This document shows positions 1 through 11,224 of a stretch of 64,000 bases of DNA, one piece after another. Every line of letters begins with the position of its first letter. Within the stretch, counting starts at the first letter, position 1. Source of the stretch: Toxotes chatareus (taxonomy: Eukaryota > Chordata > Actinopteri > Toxotidae); assembly GCA_016801885.1 (NCBI GenBank), contig CM028901.1, forward strand, positions 12,271,283 to 12,335,282, read 5' to 3'. Under the pieces are notes generated by a model. It made no database searches. It was given only the letters and a program-made list of their open reading frames with translations, and had not been told where the DNA came from. The position numbers were made by a program, and so were the translations under genes.

Positions 1-2170
1 GGACACTGTGCAGGCTAAGAGTGATCTTCTGATTGTTACTTCAGGAAAATTGTCTCTCTAGTCTTTGACACACAGAGGGGGGAAAAAGGCAGTTTGAAGC
101 ATCCTTTTTATGGTGGTGTCTTATTCTCCTTGAAAGTGAAACCAGTAATGAGGGAAGGCTGAACAGCCTGAACGCAGCCCTCTGAAACGCCTGTCTATCA
201 AGGATCTCATCCCAGTCAGTTCCTTTACACCTCACAAGATAACATCCACCTCCATTTAGGGTGTAGTACCCACAGCTTAAGACACTAAAACAAATACTAT
301 CATCTTTATCAGCTGATGCATCTTAAGTTTATTCCATGTAGCATTTCTATTATGCCAAGACTCTCAAATTGGCCTATTTAAAAATGGCAGAAAGTCCACA
401 TATTCTGACCTCGTCCCCCCTAGAGACCAGACTTCCAGACCTGAAACGCACCAAAACAGTTCCAACAAAACAGCCATGATAAATGGGCAAATACAAATGA
501 GGCTAAACAGGGAAATAACAAATGTAAATGCTGGCACTCAGGAGGGCTGAGATCAGGCGCCGAAGAAGCTGCCTCGGAATGATATTTAGGGAGGTGGCTG
601 AGAGCCAGACGTTTTTGTGTTTAAGTTTCTGGTGGAAAATCAATTTGCTGTTTGCCAAATCATTTATGCACTCAGTACTTTCTATGTATCCATGGAGCTC
701 TTGTGGTGATTAAATGTGTCTGTTATTTGCAGTGAAATATTTTAATCTCTCGAATCATTCGGGCTGAATATACACATCCTACAACTTACGATTTCATTGA
801 TGCCTTTCAAGAGGCAGTGTGCATGATGCTGGCTTGTGCTGCCTTTTCACCCACTCTTTTTACACAACTGCTGGGTTTGAAAGTGGCTTTCGTATCAGAA
901 ATCACTTATTCTGTCTCAAGTGTGTTTGTGTGTGGTGCATCTAACCACGTGCGCTCGCAGCGTGACACACCATGTAATCAAACCTGTAGAAAATGGCAGC
1001 TGCAAAAGTAAAGATTTTATTAAGTCAAATGGAAAATACCACCTTGTCAGCCCTCTCCAAGTTGACAAGGAGAGACTCCAGACATCTCCAGGAACTCCAG
1101 ACAGTGAGCTCTTTTATCTGGGTCTCTGGGAGATGCAGAGTTTAAATCGGGCAGTGAGGAGTCACCCTTGTAAAACATTGAGTAGTGCACTTTAGGAAAC
1201 TGGTCCCTTTAAAGAGACCTGCCCAGGATAGACATGCTACATCAAATTACACTCCTCCCTGCACACAGTGCCTTGATAAAAGTGTTTGTTTGAGCCTGGA
1301 GCCTTTCATTGTTTGTGCTACCCACAGTTAAGCACTGAGCCGGGTATACAAGTCCATAGCAAACACTGGAGCCTGTGCCTATCAAAGCCAGCCTCCTGCT
1401 TTGATGCAATTACTTTTTAAAATTCCTGTCCAAAAGATTTGTGTGCAAATATCAACACGTTGGAAGCGGCGGCGCTTTAATGCTGAACACCATGTGTGGC
1501 ATCCTTAACTTGTATTTGTGTCAGGATGTCTTCGAAATTTGTGTAGTATGTCAACATCTATTTGCAATAATGTCACCACATTAACCACATTTAGTTTCTG
1601 TATTTAAGCTTTGCTCTGTGTTTTAAAATCCTTGTGAAACGGAGAAAGAAAAAAAGAAGCCGATCTCATTTACTTCCTGACAAACAACATTATCGGTAAT
1701 AATTCCATTAAGGAGCAATAGTAGGTGTGATTAAAGTTTTCGACCTCTGAACTCTGACATTCAGCACTCTGTGGGCTGAGATATATCAAGTCAATTATTA
1801 CACATTAACAAGTCATTACTCTCTGCTGGTTAAAGGAAATGATCAGTTGCTAAATTGTTCTAAACAAAGACTTTTCAGCAAGTTATGACTGAATTTAGTT
1901 TGGATCAGTTTGCCTCGTTAAGTAGTTTATTTTCATACTTTTTATTAATAGAAACTATGATACTTGTTTTAAAACAAAATGTGACAATGGTTGACTGTGA
2001 CTTTTCTGTGTCTTGTGATGAAGAGAGTTGTAAAGCTTTTATTCTTTAGTTTTATCCAGCTGTTTGTCTTCAGCTTTTTATTGCGTTGTGGCTTCTTGCC
2101 AGTGAAGCTTTAGTGTGGTCCACTCAGGAGACTGCTGGCAATGACGCCGGCTCTGTACTGAGTGTAAATG

Positions 2171-2190
2171 TTGCTCAGCTGGTAGAGCAA
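2171..2190 (+). repeat. tRNA A-box-like remnant
   Basis: TTGCTCAGCTGGTAGAGCAA matches the D-arm/A-box consensus of tRNAs and tRNA-derived SINEs. No B-box, acceptor stem or CCA end follows, so this is not a functional tRNA gene. It may be a SINE head remnant or chance. Confidence 0.2.
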
Positions 2191-3837
2191 CAGGGATCTG
2201 AAAAACAAGCCCATCCTGCCGTGATTTCTTGCTGAATTATACTTTTAAATGATCCTATAGTGTGTTATGTCTCAATGCTTTTTTAAAAGAGGACACACAT
2301 CAGGTGAAGGGGTACAATCATGTCAAATCGAATCATGATATCTGATATCAATATGGAGGACACAGTTTGTGGACCAGACCAGGACCCAGTTTCCTGATAA
2401 TGATCGATTTTAGGAGTTAAGAGTGTTTTCTACAAGCATTTCTATGAAGGCTGTTTTAGCTTTACAGGCATTTTTATGGAAGCACTTTAGAGACAGTACA
2501 CATGCATGCTGTTAAGAGCTTCTTAACATTGGCTGAAGGGGAATGCTGTGTACACTATAAAGTAACATGGTGTAACTGTCTGTAAGATGACATACTACAC
2601 AAAAATACACAAACCACACAAAGAAATGTAATATACCTGATATTGTTTAAAAAACATAAAACCTAATGTAGAGGAAACAGTCAGAGCTTTCAGCATCCTG
2701 CTTTTTATGAGTCATGTTACTGGGTGGAAGTAAGTTTAACAGTGTAAACTCTGATCCATTTAGCTGCTGCTCGAGGCAGACGTTACTCTGAAGCACAAAT
2801 TAAACCTTAAACCAAGCAGTGACAGTCCCCGTGAATTTAATGTCACCTGTCATCATCTGTATTAGAACTTGCACCCCAAATAATACGACAAGAGAAGACA
2901 CGGAAACTGAAAACAGAGCAGAAGTAAGAGTTCAGCCAGAAGAGACTAATATATTAGATATTTTAAAGAAATAGAAGTTTAATTTTATTTTCATTAGTTT
3001 TATAACATATACCACTTGTCAAAGCATCATAATAAAAACATATAGGGAACAATAAAAATATCAAAGTGTTTAACATCTATTTAAAAGACGCCCTTGGATT
3101 GCAGGTACTCCTTAACCTATGAGCATTCCTAAGAGTATCTCAAGTTACTTTAGGGTGCTTTTGGGAAATAGGGCCCATGCCAGTGACAAAAGTGACACCA
3201 CATAAGGCAGTAGCTACTGTATTATACAGCATATATTATACAGCCGACAGTCTCTGACTGACTTCTGACTTCTGGTGAATACAATGGTGAATAAGTTTAC
3301 TCGAAATTCAAAAAGACAAAAGAGACGAGCAATTCACTTATAAAGATCACACTTTGTGTATAAAACATTAGATTGAATTTAATGTGCACTTAAATTTCAC
3401 TCTTTTTGTTTTTCAGGCCAGAGATCACTCATCTAAACGCAACCGCATGTGGCGACAACCACTGTGACGCAAAGAAGCTGTGTATCTGCTGGGGACATTT
3501 TCGGGACTGTGAAAAAAAAAATCCACTAGCCTCTGTTTTTCCTTGTTAGCAGCCTAATAAATATTTGCTTCATACAAGTATAGTTGGCTTTTATGGGCAA
3601 CCTACTGCTCTTTTGGGGCTGAACCACAGAGAGTTTTTCAAGTGAGGCAGAGGCAAAGGACACATCCCAGTCAGTGCTTTAGTTCATTAGCGAGCATCTG
3701 TATGCTGTGCACACACAAGTTAGGCCCTAAATACAAAATGCAAACTGTATGCACTTTCCAAATGAATTGAGCGATGCGTAGTAATAACAAAATCTCATTG
3801 TGCTGTGGTGATAGTGAAATGGCGATTATTCAACAGT

Positions 3838-4260
3838 GCAGTGTCACTTTCGCCAGCGGACCGTCTCATACATAATGCATCCAAATCATTGCATTTTCCT
3901 CCATTCTGGGCTACAATGCATATTTCATCAAGTCAGTGAAATATTAAGCACTCTTATGATTTGATATTCTCTTCCAAGGGAGATTTCAGTTTATACATTT
4001 CCTTCACATCACTTGTGCCTCCTCTGGGAGCAAACTTCCGGGGATGTCTTTATTTGGCATGTTTGTTTACCGGGGAGATGTTTGATTGGCTAATGCTGGA
4101 GTAATGATCAATGAGGCAACCAATCAATTTGAGAGATTATCAAGGCTCAGAGGCCATTGATCCATAAGAGGGCTCAGCGCTGAATGGCAGGTTGGGCTCA
4201 TTCCAGCTCATTTGATTGAAATTAGAGAAGCTCAAACTGTGCGGCTCTTCTTCCTCCCCC
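3838..4260. other. Candidate conserved non-coding element
   Basis: This block has the texture of vertebrate conserved non-coding elements: no simple repeat, no coding potential, and a run of AT-rich homeodomain/SOX-like words mixed with GC-containing unique sequence (ATGATCAATGAGG, CCAATCAATTTGAG, CATTGATCCATAAG, CATTTGATTGAAATTAG). Conservation itself cannot be seen from one sequence, so this is pattern-based inference. Confidence 0.3.
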
Positions 4261-4885
4261 TGCCCTCAGATTTCAAATGTCAACTGTTATTTAGGTGAAG
4301 GAGACTGATGAGAAATCGGAGGAGCAGGGGAAGAGGTGTGTGCGAGGGCATCAAGTCATAAATATATAAGCTACTTCTTATGTCAGAATGAAAAGACAGG
4401 CGGGTTAATTGTTTAGTTGTGAAAAGGTAGCCTATTTGTATTAAACAACCCTATGTTGTATGGTTTCAGCTCTGAAACCTTGTGTCATTTTTTTCTGCAC
4501 TGTCACAAAGGTGCTGTACTGTTATCTTTATGGCACTGTAATAAAATAATCTTCAATTAATGAAAAATGATCACTTTCCACCCAAATGTCAAAAGTTATT
4601 ATTTGTAAAATGTGAAAAGTTTGCTGGGTATAAAAGTTTGAGAGGATGTGGTGAGAAACTGACATTTGTCTTAAACATTTTTGTCAGTTAAAAAGAAATC
4701 ACCCCCTGGCAGACGAGCTAGTGATGTTACTTTCAGCAACTTTAAGACATGCAGTCGAAAGCACTGATTTCAGGGACACTGGAGGGATGATTCAGGGAGA
4801 TATGTGCTATTGACACTATATTTGCAAATATTTGCCACCATATTTTATAGAAATACTCCACTATTGATGTTATCTTTAATTAAAA

Positions 4886-5095
4886 TAATAGTTTGACATT
4901 TAGGGAAGTATGCTTATTTGCCTTCTTGCCAAGAGTAAGATGAGAAGACACTCATCTGTACACTGAAAATGAAGCTTCAACCAGAGGACAGTTAGATTAG
5001 CATAAAGACTGGAAACAGGGGAAAAGAGCTAATCTGGCTGTGTGCAAAGGTTAAAACATCCACCAACCTGCGTCTCTAAACCTCACTAACAGAAA
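4886..5095 (+). repeat. Dispersed percomorph repeat copy
   Basis: Phrases such as TTGACATTTAGGGAAGTATG, TTAGCATAAAGACTGGAAAC and CTAATCTGGCTGTGTGCAAA match, from memory, a very common interspersed repeat of percomorph fish whose consensus contains the same words in the same order. There is no coding capacity. The copy is diverged and its ends are approximate. Confidence 0.6.
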
Positions 5096-6189
5096 CAAAA
5101 TGCTAAGACGAAGTATCCTTCCACGTTTCATCAGAATCAGATCAGATATGCAGCAGACATGCCATGTAGTTTAAAATTTTGCTCTTTAATTAGAGTGCCA
5201 CCCCGAGGGCAATTACTATAATGTGCTATAACACCAGAACGCAGCGCTGATACATCATCCCTCTAAGCTTCATTAAATTTAGGCCTGTGATGTCAGTGAT
5301 GTCACCTGAGATATGGTGTCAGATGGTCGATTAACACAGCCGCTGACTTCATTGTGTGGCGGACAATGATCTATTGCGATATTCAGTTTGTTCTTTTGCA
5401 TATCTTTTTGTCACATATGCATCATTAACACCTGTCACGAAGAGGAGGTTATGTAACCTGGTCAGAAGCTGCTATTAATACAGATTCAATACAGCCAAGT
5501 TAGGTTTCCGAGGAAAAAGTAAACTAAGTTACAGGAGTCGGTTGGTAACCAGCAGAATAAATGTCTGACACTTTCTGATTGACCTCATTGTGCCAATTAG
5601 GCTGTGGACCAATCTCCATAATAAAATCTGTACTTTCTGAGTAAGCGCCTGACAAATTGTCTTCCATCTTGGCAATATCCATTTCATTACAGTGACACTC
5701 GTATTTGAATACCAACAAGGCTGCTGTTGTCTCAGTGCTTGGGGTGCCAGCGTGGCAGGTGTTCAGATTGAATATTGGCCCAGGTGCAGCTGATCTGGGT
5801 AACAACAAGAAATGGTGTGACTGAAGCAGTTTAACAGTGAACTGCTCTTCTCATAGTGATAGGAATAACAAGAGATAGAGACAGGAGTACATCTGTTGTT
5901 TTTGTATAAATAGATAGATAAATAAACATTTTTGTGTAAAATTACAGGTCCAACTTAAAGGTCCACCAAACTTAACCTCAAGAAACCAACCTCTGTGCAA
6001 CCTTGTAAATAACCCTGAGGGACTTTCCTTAACTCAGCCTTACAGGAAATCTTACTCTCAGGCTCCTAACATGATCCACCATTTAAAATCAGAAAACCTT
6101 TTTCTAACTATTTGATTTATGGAGCTTGCAGGGTTGTAAGCACTGCCTAACCTGACCTTTTTGCACAAAAAATATTAAGAATCCTTTTT

Positions 6190-6370
6190 TTAGTTGCTAC
6201 CTTTTCCTATCAGTGGTAAAAGAAATGTTCTGATCCTTTACTTAAGTAAAAGTAGCAATTCCATACTCCTCATTAAGTAAAAAATTTTGCATTCAGAAGT
6301 TTACTTGTTTACTTATCATTGTACAGAAAAGCACAGACCTGGAGAAAATTTACCTTACCACCACTGCTGA
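6190..6370 (+). repeat. Dispersed repeat rich in TTACTTAAGTAAAAGTA words
   Basis: TGATCCTTTACTTAAGTAAA followed by AGTAGCAATTCC and a second TTAAGTAAAA word matches a common teleost interspersed repeat. A related copy in the opposite orientation lies at 15838-15975 in this window. Non-coding; ends approximate. Confidence 0.5.
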
Positions 6371-7361
6371 CTTCAGTTTAACAGTTTACTGCTAGACAAC
6401 GCAAAAAAAAAAAAAGTTTTACCTACATAATGATATCTTTCCATAAAAGTTCAGCAAATTAAATCATATTTGGCTACAATAATTGCAATGAAGCTCCAAC
6501 AGATCCTGGTGGGACTGATTAACCAAAATAGACGCGAAACCACCTTTTCATATTAATGCTAGCCTGGAGAATAATCATTTTCTGCTGATGTCCACCGAAT
6601 TAACATAGACAACAAAAACTGGCCCAAGAAAGAAAAGACCATGTGTACTGCATGTTGTCCCTTGCCCATTACATATTGCCTGGACACCTCCTCCTGGTCT
6701 GTATTATAAGGTGTTACAGCATATGTATCACAACACTAAAATGTGCTTTTAAAGGTTAGACAGGTAAACAAACTTCATTCATCACAATCGATAAAATACT
6801 TGAGCATGTCAATAACTTTTTGAGCGACAAAAGTAGAAGTGATTTTTGTATTAAAGGCTACAAGAAATTAATTAAGGGCAATGTTAGCTGTCAGTGAGCT
6901 GGAAATGCTGCATTTCTAACATCATTTTACCCACTTTTCTGTTTGCAAGGCTTATAAGTGATAAATCAGAGTAATAGGGTCCACTGATCTGTCTGAAATG
7001 CTATGTAATTTTCCTAACAAGTACAGGACTAATTTCAAGGCAGTGTCTTAATAAGCAATGTCACTTTGCAACAGAAGTTTGATAAATAGTTTCTTTGGAT
7101 TAGTGTTAATTTTCCTTATTTAAGGCTGTAACAAAAAGCCCCGATAATGCGTTGTTGGAAATTCATACGCTGGCTGTCTTATCTTTCACCTTTGTATTTC
7201 TGTCACTCGTGCACCTAGTCAACTTGTGAGGTAATGGCAGTTCTCTCTCGAGAGTGTAATTTGTTGAGGCACTCACAGCTGGTAAGTATGTAAGAAGCTC
7301 TTAGCTAATTTTCACTTTTGTTTCTGAATACATATGACATAATATTAACTTTACTTATGTG

Positions 7362-8143
7362 TTAAAGGGGTAATGTTTAAGAACTGGTCAAATGTCGAAT
7401 TTGTACTCTAAACAAATAAGGATGCCCTCCTATCTTTAGAAACAACAAAACATTCCTCTTCGCCTGAGCCATACTCAGTCTGGCCCTCAGGGATACTGAG
7501 ACAAATGCCAGTGATCCGCCATGACGGCGGACCTTCAAAATATACATAGCATTTTTACCAGCCCTCATAGGCACTTGTTGGCATGTTGCCAAACCTGCGT
7601 GGATTGCAGGATAATGCTTTCCACACTACTTTACCTTACAATCAGATTATGTAATTTACAGTCTATTTTGTTCAGTTATCATTAGATTTACAAAGACGAT
7701 TTCACACCCAGTCTGCCCCGTCAGAGAGACGGAGGATATAGTGGTGGAGTAGAGGACGAGTTACAGGAAGAACACAAGGGAGAGCAGCTAAAGCAGGAGC
7801 ATCAATAGTGGAGCTTGAGGAAACAGTGGAGGAATGTCACCTAAAGACGATGGTTGCAACAAAGGTTTATGACCTACTCACAGTTACTACTTCTTCATCC
7901 TCTCATGTTAAACTGAGGGCAGTCTGGATGCTACAGTGACTCACTAGCACCTCTTTAGATACAAAGTGGTATCAGGAGACAGGATGGACTGGGGCTAGCT
8001 GGTTAGCATGCCTACTTAAGTGGATATCTCTGCAACACAATGCATAAATGTCTTTGACATAATGTTAAAACTGTTATTTCTTCACATTCTGTTGATAATT
8101 TTTGAATGTTTTAAACTAAAATACGTAGATATTGCCCCTTTAA
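7362..8143. mobile_element. MITE-like element with short imperfect terminal inverted repeats
   Basis: The left end TTAAAGGGGTAAT (7362-7374) is inverted at the right end as ATTGCCCCTTTAA (8131-8143), one mismatch apart. The interior next to the right end (GATATCTCTGCAACACAATG, AATGTCTTTGACATAATG, TTATTTCTTCACATTCTG) matches from memory a repeat frequent in teleost genomes. There is no transposase. The length of about 780 bp and lack of coding capacity suggest a non-autonomous DNA element. Target-site duplications are not clear. Confidence 0.45.
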
Positions 8144-8460
8144 TGTATGTTAAATGACAAGTTCTGCATTGAATACTTGAGTTAACACTCCCTTTTTAAA
8201 ATGATCACAGCTAATGATGGAGACACACTGAGCTGGAGAAGTTACTGATGAGATTCTGAAAGCTGGCAGGAATGATTTAGAGCCCCGAAAGCATGGAAGT
8301 GATTAACAGTGTTTTTGGGGGACTTTGTATTATCATCTCATAAGCTGACACTGAAAATGATTTGTACAGTTTTAGAGTTGCGCAGTTGTCCACCAATCTG
8401 TGATTGCTGGGAGCGCCCTCAAATATTCTGGCTTTGTAAGACGAAAGTAGCAAATGGCTG

Positions 8461-8667
8461 AAAAAAAAAAAAAAAAAAATCACAATAGTCCATTGATGCA
8501 GGTGAAGTACAGTGAGCATCAGACTCATTTGAATTACACAAGGTAGCAATGAAAATTGGTCTCAGCTGCCCTGATTTGCACCAAATGCTTTGAACATTTA
8601 CATGTTCAAAGCATTTGGTGCATGTGCATGTTCTAATGTTATTCCTCATGGTTAAAAAAAAAAAAAG
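8461..8667. repeat. Two homopolymer A tracts flanking the hairpin
   Basis: An A run of about 19 bases begins at 8461 and a second of about 12 begins near 8654, bracketing the inverted repeat. They are simple sequence and carry no gene. Confidence 0.7.
8577..8622. repeat. Perfect 20-bp inverted repeat (hairpin)
   Basis: The left arm TGCACCAAATGCTTTGAACA (8577-8596) is followed by a 6-nt loop TTTACA and its exact reverse complement (8603-8622). The whole hairpin is 46 nt, too short for an animal pre-microRNA. It has no poly-U or terminator context. The arms have no mismatch, so the structure is recent or maintained. Confidence 0.9.
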
Positions 8668-8699
8668 GATAAATAAAGCTGAACTTTCATGAGTTCAGT

Positions 8700-10285
8700 C
8701 TGACATTAGAATCACTAAACACAAAATGTCAATACAGCAAGGACAGCATTTATAATTCTGAATGCCCATGCACATCCTATGGAGGCGGAAGATTCTTATC
8801 CATATTTTGACCTGCTGAGAGCAGGATGAGTCATTGAGAGACAAAATGAGAACACGAAACCGCAAAAAAAAACAGAAAAACAAAAACGAATGAAAGCAGC
8901 ACAGCAATATCACTGCAGTGACGCACTTAAGCTTAGTTGCTAGCTGGCAGTACGTGTGTCTTGGGGTCTGTGTGTGTGTGGATTCTATAGATTACCTAAT
9001 GAGGGCTGTGCCTTAAAAAGCTTGACATTTCCAGCACCAGCTTTCTCACCATGCGCGTGAACTTGCTGATAGTTTTCAAGAGTCTTCCTCAGACAAGGAC
9101 GTGACCAACAAGATGAAAGAAAAGTCAGCACTTTACATGTAAAAGTGACTCTTCTGCCCTGCCTTTTCTTTCTCCATCTCCACTCAGTGTGTGAGTAGGT
9201 GTGCATTTCTAAGTGTGTCATTGTTTGTTTGCGTGACCCTGAGGCCTGATAAAAAGTGTGAGATGTGATGACTGAACCTTTATTCATTAACTGTCAGCGT
9301 CCTACCTCACGAGAGGAGGGGGTGGGGGTGGCACATTGGGGAGTGGAGGAGAGTGCAGAACACGAAAGCATAAAAAGCATTCAATTAAGACATGAACTGC
9401 AGGGTTCATTAAGCATGAGCAAGCCGATGAAAATGACCATCCATCAAGAGAGAGTGCTGTGGCAGCGCTGAAAAGCCCCGTGCAGGCATGCGCACATATA
9501 ACATACTCAGTTACTATGGAAAAATGCCCATCCTTACTTGTTTAAAGTCCAATGTAAACTAATAGCGCACATCTCAGCTTTGTCTCGCTTAGTCTAATGT
9601 TCACTCAAACCTTTTTCCTGAAGAAGTAAATAGCTAAAGTACCTGTTGGCTCTCTCATTCCATCAGCTTCAACAGCATAAGCCCAGTGCTGCTGTGAGAT
9701 AAGAGGGGGGAAGGGGGATTTGAAAACGTTCTGCTTCTTTGCAGGTATCCACAATACCGACAGTGAATGGCTCTTTAATACTAGCTTAAATTAATTATTC
9801 AAGTTCTGAATACGATATAAAACTGGCTTTTAGAGAACAGGAATGAAAGCACTGAAGATGAATCTGAATTTCTATCTCAAATCAGCTTATTGTGTGTACT
9901 GCATGCAGGCATGTGGGCCCAAGGACACGCAACGTGGAATATGAAACACATTGTAAAGTGCAACATGAAATACCTTGCCAAAGACGCTATGTGCTGTAAG
10001 ATTAAAAATGACATGACCGCAGCTGTAATTGTGAACTAGAACTACCACCTTGTGGTTTTATACCTCTGTCAACCACCTAAGTTGCAGTTTATATCCATGT
10101 CAGTCAAGACTCATATAATATATACATACATATATAATAATATCTGAAGTGAAAACTTTGAAGGAATTAAATAAAAGGTATTAAGGGTGTTTCGGGGCAA
10201 AATGGAAGTTATCCTTATATTGACATGTATGATTCCAGTGAATAATTTCAACTGAGAAACAAGCTGTCCTCGCTTAGAGACGATT
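8700..10285. other. Gene-free non-coding stretch
   Basis: Mostly unique AT-rich sequence with a short (GT)n near 8970 and an ATATAC-rich patch near 10115-10140. The reading frames present (up to about 100 codons) are low in complexity and match no family I know. Confidence 0.5.
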
Positions 10286-10289
10286 TTTT

Positions 10290-10560
10290 TTTTACAGAGG
10301 AATACAGAGAAATGCTGTAGAGTTACAGAAAAGCTTTGTCACATGGGGCAGCACCAATCACCTGAAGCTCAATATCAGCAAAACGAATGAGGCTGCGGTG
10401 AACTACCACAGGATCTTGTCCTGGTTGTCATAGAAGGAGAGGAGGTGAAGAGGGTGGAAGTGCTGTCTATGAATAAAGGAAAAAAATAATACTCAGAGAT
10501 CGGTGGTGTCTTCTGAGTTATATTGTACTGCATAATAGGAGGAAAAAAGCCCCAACAGAC
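10290..10560 (+). pseudogene. Decayed LINE reverse-transcriptase fragment (region after the catalytic motif)
   Basis: From 10320 the plus strand reads ELQKSFVTWGSTNHLKLN followed by ISKTNEAAVNY. This is the conserved W...NHL.LN..KTKE segment that follows the YADD box in CR1/Rex-type non-LTR retrotransposons. Shifted by one frame, the next stretch reads VLVVIEGEEVKRVEVL, corresponding to the following conserved GEEVERV segment. The equivalent part of the intact L2 in this window reads WMSQNFLKLNKSKSEILVF, so this is a relative but a different family. It is a 5'- and 3'-truncated fossil with frame breaks; clade assignment beyond the Jockey/CR1 group is inference. Confidence 0.6.
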
Positions 10561-11019
10561 AATATCACAAGTCTGGTTTTGTCTGTCGCATTCAGTCATC
10601 ACTGTTGCATCTATATAAGTGTATTTATAGCCAGCAAACAAACCTCCCACCCCATTTAATACACGCACATAACTAAGACACTGGCAGTTTCTACATTCTG
10701 TCCTTGAAAACAGAGTTCCTTTGAGATAAGACAAAATGCAGCTGCATCTCTCTCAGGAAAGAAATACATTAAGGGTCTGGGAAACCCAAGGTTCATAAAG
10801 TTACTCATCTACAGTTCTCTATAAGTGATAACATACAAAGGATTTAAAAAGAAATTATTTCAACATTCAGGGATTATCATAACAACTGCCACAAAAACAT
10901 TATGATGTCTCAGGGAAGCCGGCCCTTAACCTTTTGGATATAAACTGTCATCGCTTCATCATTTAATCCTATTGTAAATACTATGACTGCTTAAAGTATA
11001 GCTAAAAATGTTTTTGATG

Positions 11020-11220
11020 GGTCACAGTGATCTTGACCTTTGACCACCAAATTCTAGTCAGCTCATCCTGAATGCAAGTGAACATTTGCATCAAATTAGG
11101 AGAAATTCCCCCGAGGAGTTCCTGAAATATGGTGTTCACGAAAATGCAATGGACGGACAGATGGAAGGACGGAAGGAAAACCCAAAACAGCCACTGCTCT
11201 CACCGGGGCAGAGGGATTTT
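11020..11220 (+). repeat. Dispersed percomorph repeat copy
   Basis: GTCACAGTGATCTTGACCTT, TTTGACCACCAAATTCTAGT, AGGAGTTCCTGAAATATGGT and a terminal ACGGACAGATGG-like segment occur in the order seen in a well-known interspersed repeat of percomorph fish (recalled, not searched). Non-coding, moderately diverged. Confidence 0.65.
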
Positions 11221-11224
11221 AAAA

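Larger units (their letters stand above)
1..4885. other. Gene-free non-coding stretch
   Basis: No open reading frame here reads as a protein family I recognise; the longest are under 100 codons and lack domain motifs or plausible splice context. The sequence is AT-rich and mostly single-copy in appearance. It contains a tRNA D-arm-like match at 2171-2190 and, near its right end, an AT-rich block resembling a conserved non-coding element (listed separately). Confidence 0.6.

Noticed and set aside
8577..8622. The hairpin as a microRNA gene
   Set aside because: A total of 46 nt with 20-bp arms is shorter than animal pre-microRNAs, and there is no extended lower stem.
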